A stretch of DNA of 64,000 nt from Caldilineaceae bacterium SB0661_bin_34 (GTDB lineage Bacteria > Chloroflexota > Anaerolineae > Caldilineales > Caldilineaceae): positions 1 to 64,000 of the forward strand of contig VXMJ01000057.1 of the NCBI GenBank assembly GCA_009841145.1, written 5' to 3'. Position numbers and translations under genes: made by a program. Within the stretch, counting starts at the first letter, position 1; every line of letters begins with the position of its first letter. Of the stretch, positions 17,952 to 26,257 are shown in pieces. The notes below the pieces were generated by a model. The model had not been told where the DNA came from. It worked only from the letters and a program-made list of their open reading frames with translations, and did not search any database.

Positions 17952-18554
17952 TTAGTCGTTGGCGCGCGGTGCCAACTCGTTCCAGACATCGTCCAGGCGC
18001 GCCAACCGGGTGTGCAACTCGCGCAAAGCCTCCCAGATCGTTTCGCGCGTGCCGGCTGCAAACGCCGCCGTCTCATCAATCACCTCGGAGGCCTGCCTAG
18101 CGGCCTCCGCAACGGTGCCGCTGGCGTTCGCCAGCCGGGCCAGCAGTTCCTTCTCGTCTACGGATTCGTCCACTTCGACATCGTAGCTGGAACTGGGCGC
18201 GAACCGCGAAGGCTGACGCGTGCCGTCCTCGTTCCAAAACGTATGGGTGGGCTGGACATGCGGCGTGACCGACAGATACATGATCATGGGCTCGTCGCCG
18301 ACCACCCTGACTTGGTGCCACTGGTCCACCAAGGCCACACAGAGCTGGCCGGGACCCAGCACCTCGGTTTCGCCGTCGATTGTGAACTCGCACCGCCCGG
18401 AGAGGATCAGAAAGATCTCGTGTCCCAGATCGTGCGTGTGTCCCTGTGCCTCGGTGCCCGGTTCCATCCTCAGGAACCGTGACCTGATCTGGGGGGTGAC
18501 CAGCATGTTGGTGATGTGTTCCGGATTGCGGAAGTCGTAGACAGGGAAGCCCAT
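17952..18554 (-). CDS. Cupin-domain protein with C-terminal helical extension
   Basis: A single cupin barrel occupies residues 20-110 of 200. Metal-binding positions are visible as HTHDLGHEIFLILSG and later DQWHQVRV. The last 80 residues are rich in Ala, Glu and Arg and look helical (ELLARLANASGTVAEAARQ), which is unusual for a minimal cupin. The start at 18554 was chosen because the cupin homology begins there, although no clear ribosome-binding site is seen. It leads the Gfo/Idh-sialidase-PhyH-sialidase run. It could be a sugar isomerase or sensor; function unknown. Confidence 0.75.
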   Translation of the reverse strand: MGFPVYDFRNPEHITNMLVTPQIRSRFLRMEPGTEAQGHTHDLGHEIFLILSGRCEFTIDGETEVLGPGQLCVALVDQWHQVRVVGDEPMIMYLSVTPHVQPTHTFWNEDGTRQPSRFAPSSSYDVEVDESVDEKELLARLANASGTVAEAARQASEVIDETAAFAAGTRETIWEALRELHTRLARLDDVWNELAPRAND

Positions 18555-18801
18555 GGCGCGGTGATGCCTTTGTTTTGGGGAACGGGGAAGTTGTCCGGAA
18601 CGCGTTCCGGGCACCGAATCATAACCCGGAGGTTGGGCCGTCCGATCCGAATACCCATGGACCGTGGGCGTTGGATGCAACTAGCCTCCGGCCGTTGATC
18701 GCCAAGTTCCGGGCCTGAACGGCTTGCCGGCCCGGCCCCTGCATAACCGGGGCAAACACCATGACCGGGCCTATCCCGCCAACGCCTTCGGACAACCCGG
18801 A

Positions 18802-19959
18802 TCAGTTGAAATCCGCATGTTCCGGCGAGGCGGACAGCCATCTCGCGCGGTTGGCGCGAGGCCGAACGTAGTGACGGGTGCGTGGAGAGGAGATGTTGCC
18901 GGAGGACGGATAGTGGGTAATGGCCTCCGGAACAATATCGATTCCCAGCCCGGGCCGGTCCGGAACCACGATGTGGCCCGCCTGAATCTCCGGTTGGGGC
19001 TCCATCACCTCGTACCGCTGCGGCACATCGTCCTCCAAGTGTTCCAAAATCAGGAAGTTGGGCAGTGTTGCGCACAAGTGCACTGCCGCCATTTCGGCCA
19101 CCGGGCCAAGCGATCCGTCGTGCGGGGCGAACGTTACAAAGTGGGTTTCGGCCAACGCAGCAATCTTGCGCATCGCGTTTAGCCCACCGGCACGGCCTGT
19201 ATCCGGCTGTACAACGTCGATGATGTGGTCTTCGATGAGCTGCTGAACGCCCCAGGTCCAGGCATGCCTCTCGCCCGCCGCGATGGGCAGATTCACATTC
19301 CTCGCCACTTCCGCGATGGCACCGGGGATATCCGGCGCCACCGGATCCTCATAGAACAGGAGGTCGAACTCCTCCAGTGCCTTGCCCAGTCGAATGGCAT
19401 CCGGCACCGTCAACCAGGGCGGTCCATGCACGTCCGCCATCAGGTCGATTTCATCCGGGAGCTCGTCGCGCAATGTTCGGATTTTCCCCAGAGGTTCGGT
19501 GACTCCGCCCGTCTTGAATGCGTCAAATCCCCTTTCCATGTAGCGCAGACACTGGTCCGGGGTATGGGCATGGGTGTAGAGGCGCAATGTGTCATGCACC
19601 TTCCCGCCGAGAAGGTTCCAAACCGGTGTGCCCAGCGCCTTGCCCTTGACATCCCACAACGCCATCTCAATCCCCGCGATGGCACCGGCACCCACCACCC
19701 CGGTCATGCCGTGTCCCATCATCGCCACCTGCAGCTGCTGGACGATGGACTCGATGTGGAACGGATCTTGGCCAACGACCAGCGGAGTCAGATCCCGGAT
19801 GGCCGTTTCCACTACCCGGGGCCAACCACTGCTCTCACCGACACCGTAGAGACCTTCGTCGGTATGAACCCGGACAAACAACCAGTTGCGGGCACTCCAT
19901 CCGCCGCTTTCCGGAACACCGGCATGCATCAGAAACGTGTCAATGGACGTGATTTTCAT
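18802..19959 (-). CDS. Mandelate racemase/muconate lactonizing enzyme (enolase superfamily) protein
   Basis: This 385-residue acid-sugar dehydratase or racemase shows the three metal ligands in DVHG, YEDP and GERH and the general-acid His-Asp dyad region FAPHDGSLGP. The ATG at 19959 is about ten bases after AAGGGAG; an upstream in-frame GTG at 19971 abuts that site and is less likely. The preceding gap of 335 bp suggests its own promoter. It is followed by the cupin operon after 247 bp. Likely substrates are aldonate or uronate sugars, by family. Confidence 0.9.
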   Translation of the reverse strand: MKITSIDTFLMHAGVPESGGWSARNWLFVRVHTDEGLYGVGESSGWPRVVETAIRDLTPLVVGQDPFHIESIVQQLQVAMMGHGMTGVVGAGAIAGIEMALWDVKGKALGTPVWNLLGGKVHDTLRLYTHAHTPDQCLRYMERGFDAFKTGGVTEPLGKIRTLRDELPDEIDLMADVHGPPWLTVPDAIRLGKALEEFDLLFYEDPVAPDIPGAIAEVARNVNLPIAAGERHAWTWGVQQLIEDHIIDVVQPDTGRAGGLNAMRKIAALAETHFVTFAPHDGSLGPVAEMAAVHLCATLPNFLILEHLEDDVPQRYEVMEPQPEIQAGHIVVPDRPGLGIDIVPEAITHYPSSGNISSPRTRHYVRPRANRARWLSASPEHADFN

Positions 19960-20306
19960 GGGCAATTTCACTCCCTTGTAGAAGCTGCGGATCAGGTGCC
20001 GCGGCGGTCAATCACCTCTGTATCGCCGGGTATCGATGATGCAAGGCTCCATCCTGGATGAATCCGGTTCGCGGCATGTTTGAAGTGAAGGCCGCCCGAT
20101 CCAAAGCCACCGAATACCATGCCGAAGCAAACCACCAATCAGGTTTGGACCATATACGCGTTCACCCGCGCGCCGGCTGGCCAAACTCGGAGATTCCGGC
20201 TGTGCCCAACTACTTGAGTCCAGCAGGCCAACCGAGCAATCGCGCTACCGCGTCCAGGCTCCTGGATCAGTCCGTCGGAAGGGTGAATTGAGGACCGTCA
20301 GGCGTG
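19960..20306. other. Intergenic region between sulfatase and enolase-superfamily genes
   Basis: These 347 bases separate two minus-strand genes. They hold the ribosome-binding site of the enolase gene (AAGGGAG on the minus strand, ending near 19970). A weak promoter-like pair TTGCAT/TACAGA with a 16-base spacer can be read on the minus strand near 20030-20060. I see no small ORF with family resemblance and no convincing terminator. Confidence 0.4.
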
Positions 20307-21785
20307 CTACGGCATGCCAATGCGGTCGCCGCTCGCATCGCGCGGCGGCAACGGCCAATGAATGCCCCGCTGCCCGGACAGGTCCCTGTTGGGAGCAGCC
20401 GCGAAATCCGGCTCGGGCATGCCCACGAGTTCCCCGTCCACCACCCAATCGAGATCCGGTCCGTACAGCTCGGCGACAAGGAGCTTCGTCAACCGTTCCA
20501 GGTCGTTGGCATGGGCGGAGAGAGAAGCCAGGTCCCGTTGCTCGGCAGGATCGGCATCCACATCGAACAACTGGCGCCGGTGGCCCCAGGGGTAGTAGAT
20601 CAGCTTCAGCGAACCCTGTCGGATCATGCGGCTCGACTTGGGTCCCTCGCCACATTCTCCGTACAGATGGCTGCGGCATTCGGAACCGAACATGGACCGG
20701 CCTTCCACGTGGTCGGGGACCTCCAACCCGGCCATGTCCAGCAGCGTCGGCATGACATCCTGCCAACCCACCAATCGGTCGGACACCGTGCCGGCGGTTG
20801 CGGCGGCCTGTTCGCGCGTGCCCTGAACCAGCAAGGGCACATTCGCCGAGGCTTCGTAGTACACGCGCTTGGCCCACAAGCCATGGTCGCCCAGCATGTC
20901 GCCGTGGTCGGAGGTGAACATGATGATCGTGTTGTCCAGCAAACGTTCTTCGCGCAGAGTGCCGACCACAAGGCGCATCTGGTGGTCGATGTGCGTGCAC
21001 AGGGCATAAAACGCCCTGCGGATACGTGCAATCTCGCCCGGAGGCATGTGCTGCCACTTGGATCGGATCACCCTCAGGAGGTAGGGCAGGCTGTCTGGAT
21101 CGCCGCTCCAGTCCCCCGTGCACGCATCGTCCATGTCCAGGTCCCGGTACAGATCCAGATATGCCTGGAGGGGCACCAACGGCGGATGGGGATGCACGTA
21201 GGACAGATACCAGAAGGCCGGCCTGGTTGGATCGCGCCGCTTGATCTGACGGCACATCGTCCGGGTAATCCAGTTCGTGGTGTGGTGGGATTCGGGTAGG
21301 TGCCACGGTCTGAAAGTGTACTCGTTGTTGCTCATGCCGTGGGCGTAGCCCAGGCCGGCCTGTCCCTGCTCCGCCAGCCAGAGGTCGTAGTCGTCGACCG
21401 CGCCCAATATGGGACGGCCCTCCTCCACCAGCATCACATCGTCGAAGCCGATCCGATCCCGCTGCGGGTACACATGGAGCTTGCCCACGGCCTGGGCCTG
21501 GTAGCCGTTGTCGCGGAAGGTTTGGGCCAGAGTCGGGAAGGCCGGCATTGGTTCCAACACCTTGAACTCGCGGTCGCCGTGGGCGCGGGTGGACATGCCC
21601 GTCATCAGCGTGCGGCGCGCCGGTATGCAAACCGGACATTCACTGTAGGCATTGGTGAACCGGACCCCATTGCGCGCCAGGGTATCCAATGTCGGAGTCC
21701 TGGCCACCGGGTGTCCAGCCTCGCCCATCAACCGGGCAGGCCAGTGGTCGGTGCAAATCAACAGGACATTGGGTTGGCTGGACAC
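20307..21785 (-). CDS. Type I (formylglycine) sulfatase
   Basis: This 492-residue alkaline-phosphatase-superfamily hydrolase cleaves sulfate esters. The early metal motif is LLICTDHWPARL and the nucleophile site is CPVCIPARRTLMTG, with Cys53 as the residue expected to be converted to formylglycine (CxPxR). The second metal site is TSDHGDMLGDHGLW. I chose the GTG at 21785 because homology starts there; the open frame runs 170 codons further upstream without resemblance. No signal peptide is seen, so it may act inside the cell on imported sulfated sugars. No sulfatase-maturase gene is obvious adjacent to it. Confidence 0.88.
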   Translation of the reverse strand: MSSQPNVLLICTDHWPARLMGEAGHPVARTPTLDTLARNGVRFTNAYSECPVCIPARRTLMTGMSTRAHGDREFKVLEPMPAFPTLAQTFRDNGYQAQAVGKLHVYPQRDRIGFDDVMLVEEGRPILGAVDDYDLWLAEQGQAGLGYAHGMSNNEYTFRPWHLPESHHTTNWITRTMCRQIKRRDPTRPAFWYLSYVHPHPPLVPLQAYLDLYRDLDMDDACTGDWSGDPDSLPYLLRVIRSKWQHMPPGEIARIRRAFYALCTHIDHQMRLVVGTLREERLLDNTIIMFTSDHGDMLGDHGLWAKRVYYEASANVPLLVQGTREQAAATAGTVSDRLVGWQDVMPTLLDMAGLEVPDHVEGRSMFGSECRSHLYGECGEGPKSSRMIRQGSLKLIYYPWGHRRQLFDVDADPAEQRDLASLSAHANDLERLTKLLVAELYGPDLDWVVDGELVGMPEPDFAAAPNRDLSGQRGIHWPLPPRDASGDRIGMP

Positions 21786-21879
21786 GACGGACACCTGTTG
21801 GCAAAGGGGCAGGGGATGCGGCAGGTCCCGTCCGAGTGCCGTTCTTGGGCAACAGGGGCGACCAAACCGCACACACCCA

Positions 21880-21885
21880 TATAAT
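21880..21885 (+). promoter_or_regulatory. Possible -10 element for the SMP-30-like gene
   Basis: A perfect TATAAT lies in the divergent gap between the sulfatase and the SMP-30-like gene, 97 bases ahead of the latter's start. No good -35 hexamer is found 16-19 bases upstream, so this is tentative. The overlapping minus-strand sequence TATTAT could serve the sulfatase. Confidence 0.4.
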
Positions 21886-21981
21886 ACGTGACCAATTTCG
21901 ATCCCGTTTGCCGTTGCCGATCCGTTGCGATGGATCGGCCAATTGGCTGTTTGCGGCTGTAGCCGATGGAGCCCGATCAGA

Positions 21982-22860
21982 ATGAGCATCGTTCCGGAAG
22001 TACGCGTGGGCCTTAATGCACTGGTTGGGGAAGGCCCGATCTGGGACTCGGATAAGAGGGTGCTGTGGTGGATTGACGTCCTGTCCAGCGAGTTGTACGC
22101 GTTTGACCCCGCGAACGGCAGCAACCGAACCTGGGACACGGGCCACCATGTGGGCACCGTGGTGCCATGGACCGAGACCCATGTGCTCCTGGCCCTCTGG
22201 GACGGCATCGGTTCACTCGAACTCGAGACCGGCCGGATAACCGTCCACAACGACCCGGAGGCCAACCTGCCGGGCAACCGATTCAACGACGGCAAATGCG
22301 ATCCCGCGGGCAGGCTGTGGGCAGGGACGATGGCCTACGACAATCCCACCGATCAGGGAAGCCTCTATCGCATCGACACGGACTTCAACGTCACCAAGAT
22401 TCTGGGCGGCATCGGCATATCCAACGGCATCGTCTGGAGTGCCGATCAGTCCACGATGTACTACATAGACTCCATGTCCTACAAGGTTCGAACCTGGAAC
22501 TTCGACCCGGAGTCCGGCGACATTTCCGGTGAACAAACCCTCTTGGAGGTCGAGCCGGACTTCGGGTTGCCGGATGGCATGACCATCGACGAGGAAGGAC
22601 ATCTTTGGGTGGCCTTCTACGGAGGCGGCAAGGTTTGTCGGGTTCATGCCCAATCGGGAGCGATCCTCGACACCATCGACCTGCCCGCACGCAACATTAC
22701 GGCCTGCGCCTTCGGAGACGACGACCTGGGCACGCTGTACATCACGAGTGCAGCCCAGCAGATGTCCAACGACGAACTGGCAGCCGCCCCCATGAGCGGA
22801 AATCTGTTTTCCTGCCGGCCGGGCATCAAGGGCGTGCCCGCCATTCGGTTTGGCGGCTGA
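21982..22860 (+). CDS. SMP-30/gluconolactonase family protein
   Basis: This 292-residue six-bladed beta-propeller lactonase has the metal ligands expected for the family: Glu in GEGPIWD, Asn in RFNDGKCD, Asn in ISNGIVWS and Asp in GLPDGMTID. It would hydrolyse sugar lactones to acids, following an NAD-dependent sugar oxidation. The ATG at 21982 begins the conserved part; the frame is open from 21925 without resemblance. It is divergent from the sulfatase gene and could share a control region with it. Ordinary length for the family. Confidence 0.9.
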   Translation: MSIVPEVRVGLNALVGEGPIWDSDKRVLWWIDVLSSELYAFDPANGSNRTWDTGHHVGTVVPWTETHVLLALWDGIGSLELETGRITVHNDPEANLPGNRFNDGKCDPAGRLWAGTMAYDNPTDQGSLYRIDTDFNVTKILGGIGISNGIVWSADQSTMYYIDSMSYKVRTWNFDPESGDISGEQTLLEVEPDFGLPDGMTIDEEGHLWVAFYGGGKVCRVHAQSGAILDTIDLPARNITACAFGDDDLGTLYITSAAQQMSNDELAAAPMSGNLFSCRPGIKGVPAIRFGG

Positions 22861-22934
22861 ACCTGATGCCGCTCCCTGCACCGGGCGGCTCGGCCTGACG
22901 TTCGGCCAACATTGTTGCAACCCCGAGGCCGAAC

Positions 22935-23948
22935 TTGTACCGATGCAAGGCCACCTGCCGCGCGTACGCCAACATTGCCTTCGTCAAGTACTGGGGCGTG
23001 GTTGATGCAAACCTGAACCTGCCGGCCAACGGGTCCCTCAGCATGACCCTGAGCCATGCGCATGCCACCACCACCGTGGCATGGACGAATGGGACTCCCG
23101 CCTGGGAGGCCGACATCGTGGTCATCGACGGCAAGGAACAGTCGGGATCCGTCTATCGGCGCACCGTTAGCCACCTGGATCGGATTCGCACCGCCATGGG
23201 CGTCAATTGGCCTGCGCGGGTGGAAAGCCGCAACAGCTTCCCTGCCAGCGCGGGCATTGCCTCCTCGGCCAGTGGGTTTTGCGCCTTGACCGTAGCAGCC
23301 TGCCAGGCACTGGCCGCCGGCGGCCGGCACGATGTCCCGGACCAACTGCACCAGGCGCGGTTGGCACGACGGGCCAGTGGCTCCGCCTGCCGCAGTTTCC
23401 AGGGAGGGTTTGTGGAGTGGTCCGCGGGCGACGACTCCACGAGCGTTGCATGCCAGGTGGCCGGTCCGGACCATTGGCCACTGTACGACGTTGTGGCCGT
23501 GCTTGATGCCGGGCCCAAATCGGTGAGCAGCCATGACGGCCACCGACTGGCTGCCACCAGTCCCCTCCAGAAGGAACGCGTACGCCAGGTACAGTCGCAT
23601 CTGAATGCAGCGCGGGCGGCGATCCACGCCCGCGACCTCAAGACCCTGGGCGCAATCAGCGAACGCGATGCCATGCTGATGCACGCGGTCATGGTTTCGT
23701 CGGAACCTCCCCTGTTGTTCTTGAGCGCACGGTCCGTTGCATTGATGCGACAAATTCGGGACTGGCGGTTACAGGAGGGGCTGGAGGTCTACTTCACCGT
23801 TGACGCGGGTCCGAACCTCCACGTGCTCTGCAACGAGGCCGACGTCGGGGAAGTGTCGCATCGCCTTGCCCGTGGTCCCTCGGTCCAGGACATACTCATC
23901 AACGGACCGGGACCTGCACCCGAACTCCGAAATTCGCACTTGTTCTGA
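22935..23948 (+). CDS. Diphosphomevalonate/phosphomevalonate decarboxylase (GHMP family)
   Basis: This 337-residue GHMP-family decarboxylase acts in the mevalonate route to isopentenyl units. Motifs are ANIAFVKYWG near the N terminus, the ATP loop SSASGFCALTV, the catalytic-arginine region ASGSACRSFQGGFVEW, and the catalytic-Asp region TVDAGPN. The lysine that normally follows YWG is replaced by Val (YWGVVD). The start appears to be a TTG at 22935, six bases after GAGG, because no ATG or GTG precedes the conserved motif. It stands alone among catabolic genes, 74 bases after the lactonase gene. Confidence 0.88.
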   Translation: MYRCKATCRAYANIAFVKYWGVVDANLNLPANGSLSMTLSHAHATTTVAWTNGTPAWEADIVVIDGKEQSGSVYRRTVSHLDRIRTAMGVNWPARVESRNSFPASAGIASSASGFCALTVAACQALAAGGRHDVPDQLHQARLARRASGSACRSFQGGFVEWSAGDDSTSVACQVAGPDHWPLYDVVAVLDAGPKSVSSHDGHRLAATSPLQKERVRQVQSHLNAARAAIHARDLKTLGAISERDAMLMHAVMVSSEPPLLFLSARSVALMRQIRDWRLQEGLEVYFTVDAGPNLHVLCNEADVGEVSHRLARGPSVQDILINGPGPAPELRNSHLF

Positions 23949-23952
23949 CCCA

Positions 23953-23972
23953 CGCGCGCCCCGGGGCGCGCG
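23953..23972. repeat. Perfect 20-bp palindrome (CGCGCGCCCC / GGGGCGCGCG)
   Basis: Ten bases are followed directly by their exact complement, centred between 23962 and 23963 and starting four bases after the decarboxylase stop codon. There is no spacer for a loop in the perfect form and no T-run, so it is a poor terminator. It could be a protein-binding site or a scar at the left edge of the decayed TnpB element. Confidence 0.6.
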
Positions 23973-24010
23973 ATTCGCCGCGGCGCGTCACCCATCCGCT
24001 CCCGGACATC

Positions 24011-24391
24011 CCTGGCCGGAAAGTGAAGCAGAAGTTGGGGCTCAACCGCAGCATCCTGGCCAGTGGCTGGGGTTCGTTGGAGCGCAAGCTGGAGTACAAG
24101 GCCGGCGAACTGCGTAAGGTGGCTCCGGCCTACACGTCGCAGACGTGCAGCCGGTGCAGCCATGTGCACAGGGACAACCGGCCGTCGCAGGCGGTGTTCG
24201 CGTGCGGGGCCTGCGGGTTCCGTGCCAACGCCGATCACAATGCGGCAATCAACATCTTGGTGCGGGCGGGGCTTCCGTGCGTGCCCGTTTCGGCCCGTGG
24301 GACAGGGGCGGCTGCACGGCGAGGGGCGATCCCGTCAGGGACCCCAACGACCCGTGAACGAGATGGGCCGGCTGTCAAGTCCGGCCTATAA
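24011..24391 (+). pseudogene. 5'-truncated TnpB (IS200/IS605/IS607-type accessory nuclease) remnant
   Basis: The last 120 codons or so of a TnpB gene remain. They begin in GRKVKQKLGLNRSIL and run through the zinc ribbon YTSQTCSRCSHVH...FACGACGF and the third RuvC motif NADHNAAINIL. The N-terminal domain and the first two RuvC acidic motifs are missing and no start codon with a ribosome-binding site is present. No transposase gene is nearby. This copy keeps both CxxC pairs, unlike the full-length TnpB at 38768-40207, so it comes from a different lineage. A 35-residue tail after NIL looks unrelated. Confidence 0.85.
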
Positions 24392-24397
24392 GTCCCA

Positions 24398-24403
24398 TAT
24401 AAT
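24398..24403 (+). promoter_or_regulatory. -10 element of a near-leaderless transcript
   Basis: A perfect TATAAT ends eight bases before the ATG at 24412, so transcription would begin at or within about two bases of the start codon. A weak -35-like TGTCAA lies at 24373-24378 (19-base spacer), inside the region after the TnpB remnant. No Shine-Dalgarno fits in between apart from GGCAGG overlapping the expected start site. Confidence 0.6.
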
Positions 24404-24411
24404 CGGCAGGC

Positions 24412-25899
24412 ATGGACATCCTCTACATCCATCCGGCCAAACAGGAAGTGGAAGCCGAGTACGGAAAGTACCGGGCCAGCCCCTTCTATCCGATCATTCC
24501 GGTCGGCGTGATCGGAATGGCCAATCTATTGCGCAGCCAAGGATGGTCCCTGCAGGGTCTAAACCTGCCGCTGGAACGCATGCTGGACGCCGGTTTCCGG
24601 CTGGAACGCTGGCTGCAGGAAGTCGAGCCGCCCTCCCTAGTCATGATTGACCTGCACTGGTACGAACACTGCTTCGGGGCCGTCGATGTTGCCCGACACG
24701 TGCGCCGGTTGCTTCCGGACGCCAAGATCGTGGCCGGCGGTTTGACTGCAACATACTTTGCCGAGGAAATCCTCGCCACCCATCCGGAATTCGATTTCAT
24801 CATTCGCGGCGATGCCGAAGTTCCCCTCGCCACCCTGGTCGACCAGATTTGCGGCGATGCCGTATGGGATCCGGCGGGGGTGCCGAACCTAACTTGGAGG
24901 GAAGGCGGCCGCGTTCGCAACAGTACGGAGTTTTACACAGCCGATGCGCCGATGTTGGACTCGCTTGACTTTGTCGGCCTTGACTGGCTTGCGCACAACG
25001 AAAGCTATGGTGCCCTGCAATACACGGGCGGTGGTCGCATCGATGCCCACAGGACGGAGCGGAAGGGCCACTGGCTGACCATCGGGCGCGGCTGCGCCTT
25101 CAACTGCATCTACTGCGGCGGCTCCAAGGAGGCCCACACCGAACTGGCCGCACGGTCCGGCTACGTTATGCGGGATCCGGTGAATGTCGTTGACGACGTG
25201 GAGCGACTTGCTGCTTCAGGCTACAAGCAGGTCTCCCTGTCACTGGATCCGGCCACCTTTCCGGCCCGATGGTGGCGAACGTTCTTCGGCGAGTTGCAGA
25301 CTCGGGGCATTCGCATTGGCATCTACAATGAGTTTTTCCAGCTCCCGTCGCAGGAATTCATTCGGTTGCTGGGGGAGACGGCGGACCTGGAGCACACTGA
25401 GGTGGCCATTTCACCCCTGTCGGGCAACGAGGAAGTACGCAATCTGAACGGCAAGCACTACTCCAACGAACGGTTCCTGCGGATGCTGGGCAACCTAGAG
25501 CAGTACCAAATACCGATCTTTGTGTATTTCAGCCTCAACCTGCCCGGCGAAACCGTGCTGACATTCCGGGAGACAATCCGACTGGCCAGGGCGGTGGGCA
25601 AGGCCTACCCGGCCCGACTGCTGCGCATGCTCAATCCCTGTCACACCATCGATCCGATGTCGCCCATGAGCCGGCTCCCGGGCAACTTCAAGATCCATGT
25701 CGAATACAACTCCTTCAAGGACTACTACGAGTACTGCCGCACCACCGGGTGGGAGCCCAGAAAGGTCGTCCGCGGTGAACGGCGCGGTTTCTCAATGGAC
25801 GGACGGCCTGCAGAGACGGTGGAACAGATGGCCCGCATCTGGGACGGCTTTGCCCAAACCCAACGGTTCCAGTGCTTTCCGGTGGCAAGGGTCTGGTGA
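24412..25899 (+). CDS. Radical SAM protein with N-terminal B12-binding-like domain
   Basis: This 495-residue protein has an N-terminal cobalamin-binding-like Rossmann domain (about residues 1-150; MIDLHWYEHCFG but no exact DxHxxG), followed by a radical SAM core with CAFNCIYC (Cys228, Cys232, Cys235, the CxxxCxxC 4Fe-4S site). The family performs methylations, thiomethylations and ring rearrangements on diverse substrates. No operon partner points to the reaction: TnpB debris lies upstream and a 358-base gap downstream. The promoter at 24398 suggests a very short or absent leader. Exact function unknown. Confidence 0.88.
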   Translation: MDILYIHPAKQEVEAEYGKYRASPFYPIIPVGVIGMANLLRSQGWSLQGLNLPLERMLDAGFRLERWLQEVEPPSLVMIDLHWYEHCFGAVDVARHVRRLLPDAKIVAGGLTATYFAEEILATHPEFDFIIRGDAEVPLATLVDQICGDAVWDPAGVPNLTWREGGRVRNSTEFYTADAPMLDSLDFVGLDWLAHNESYGALQYTGGGRIDAHRTERKGHWLTIGRGCAFNCIYCGGSKEAHTELAARSGYVMRDPVNVVDDVERLAASGYKQVSLSLDPATFPARWWRTFFGELQTRGIRIGIYNEFFQLPSQEFIRLLGETADLEHTEVAISPLSGNEEVRNLNGKHYSNERFLRMLGNLEQYQIPIFVYFSLNLPGETVLTFRETIRLARAVGKAYPARLLRMLNPCHTIDPMSPMSRLPGNFKIHVEYNSFKDYYEYCRTTGWEPRKVVRGERRGFSMDGRPAETVEQMARIWDGFAQTQRFQCFPVARVW

Positions 25900-26257
25900 A
25901 AGCGGCGCCGAAAACCAGCCCGGTTGCCCGGTCCCAATCGCTGCCGCATGCCCGAAGCCGTGCAGGGCATACCCGCCCGCCTGTGTATCGCCAGCACAGG
26001 GCCAATCCGCGACTGCCGTGGCTATGGATGCCCGGTGTTTCCTGGCCGGTTCGATGCAAAACCGAACGATGACGGCGGCACAGAAAGCTCGCGGCACCGC
26101 CATGCGTCCGGTTGGCTCCGCGCTCCCGTGGCCATCGTGTCCAACCCGACTTTGTTTAACCCAATGTGCGCGCACTGTCTATAATCAGGAGTCCCTCCGG
26201 GAACAGTGACTCGCCTGCCCGGCCTGTTGCTGCGACCCTGACCGTTGCACAGAAGGC
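25900..26257. other. Intergenic region upstream of hflX
   Basis: This 358-base gap holds no ORF with family resemblance. It contains a -10 element at 26180-26185 and, just after it, a small imperfect hairpin (GAGTCCC...GGGAACAGTGACTC, about 26189-26212) that would lie at the 5' end of the hflX leader. No tRNA or riboswitch core was recognised. Confidence 0.4.
26180..26185 (+). promoter_or_regulatory. -10 element upstream of hflX
   Basis: A perfect TATAAT lies 73 bases before the hflX start. The best -35 candidate is TTTAAC at 26155-26160 with a 19-base spacer, so the match is good only in the -10 part. Confidence 0.5.
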
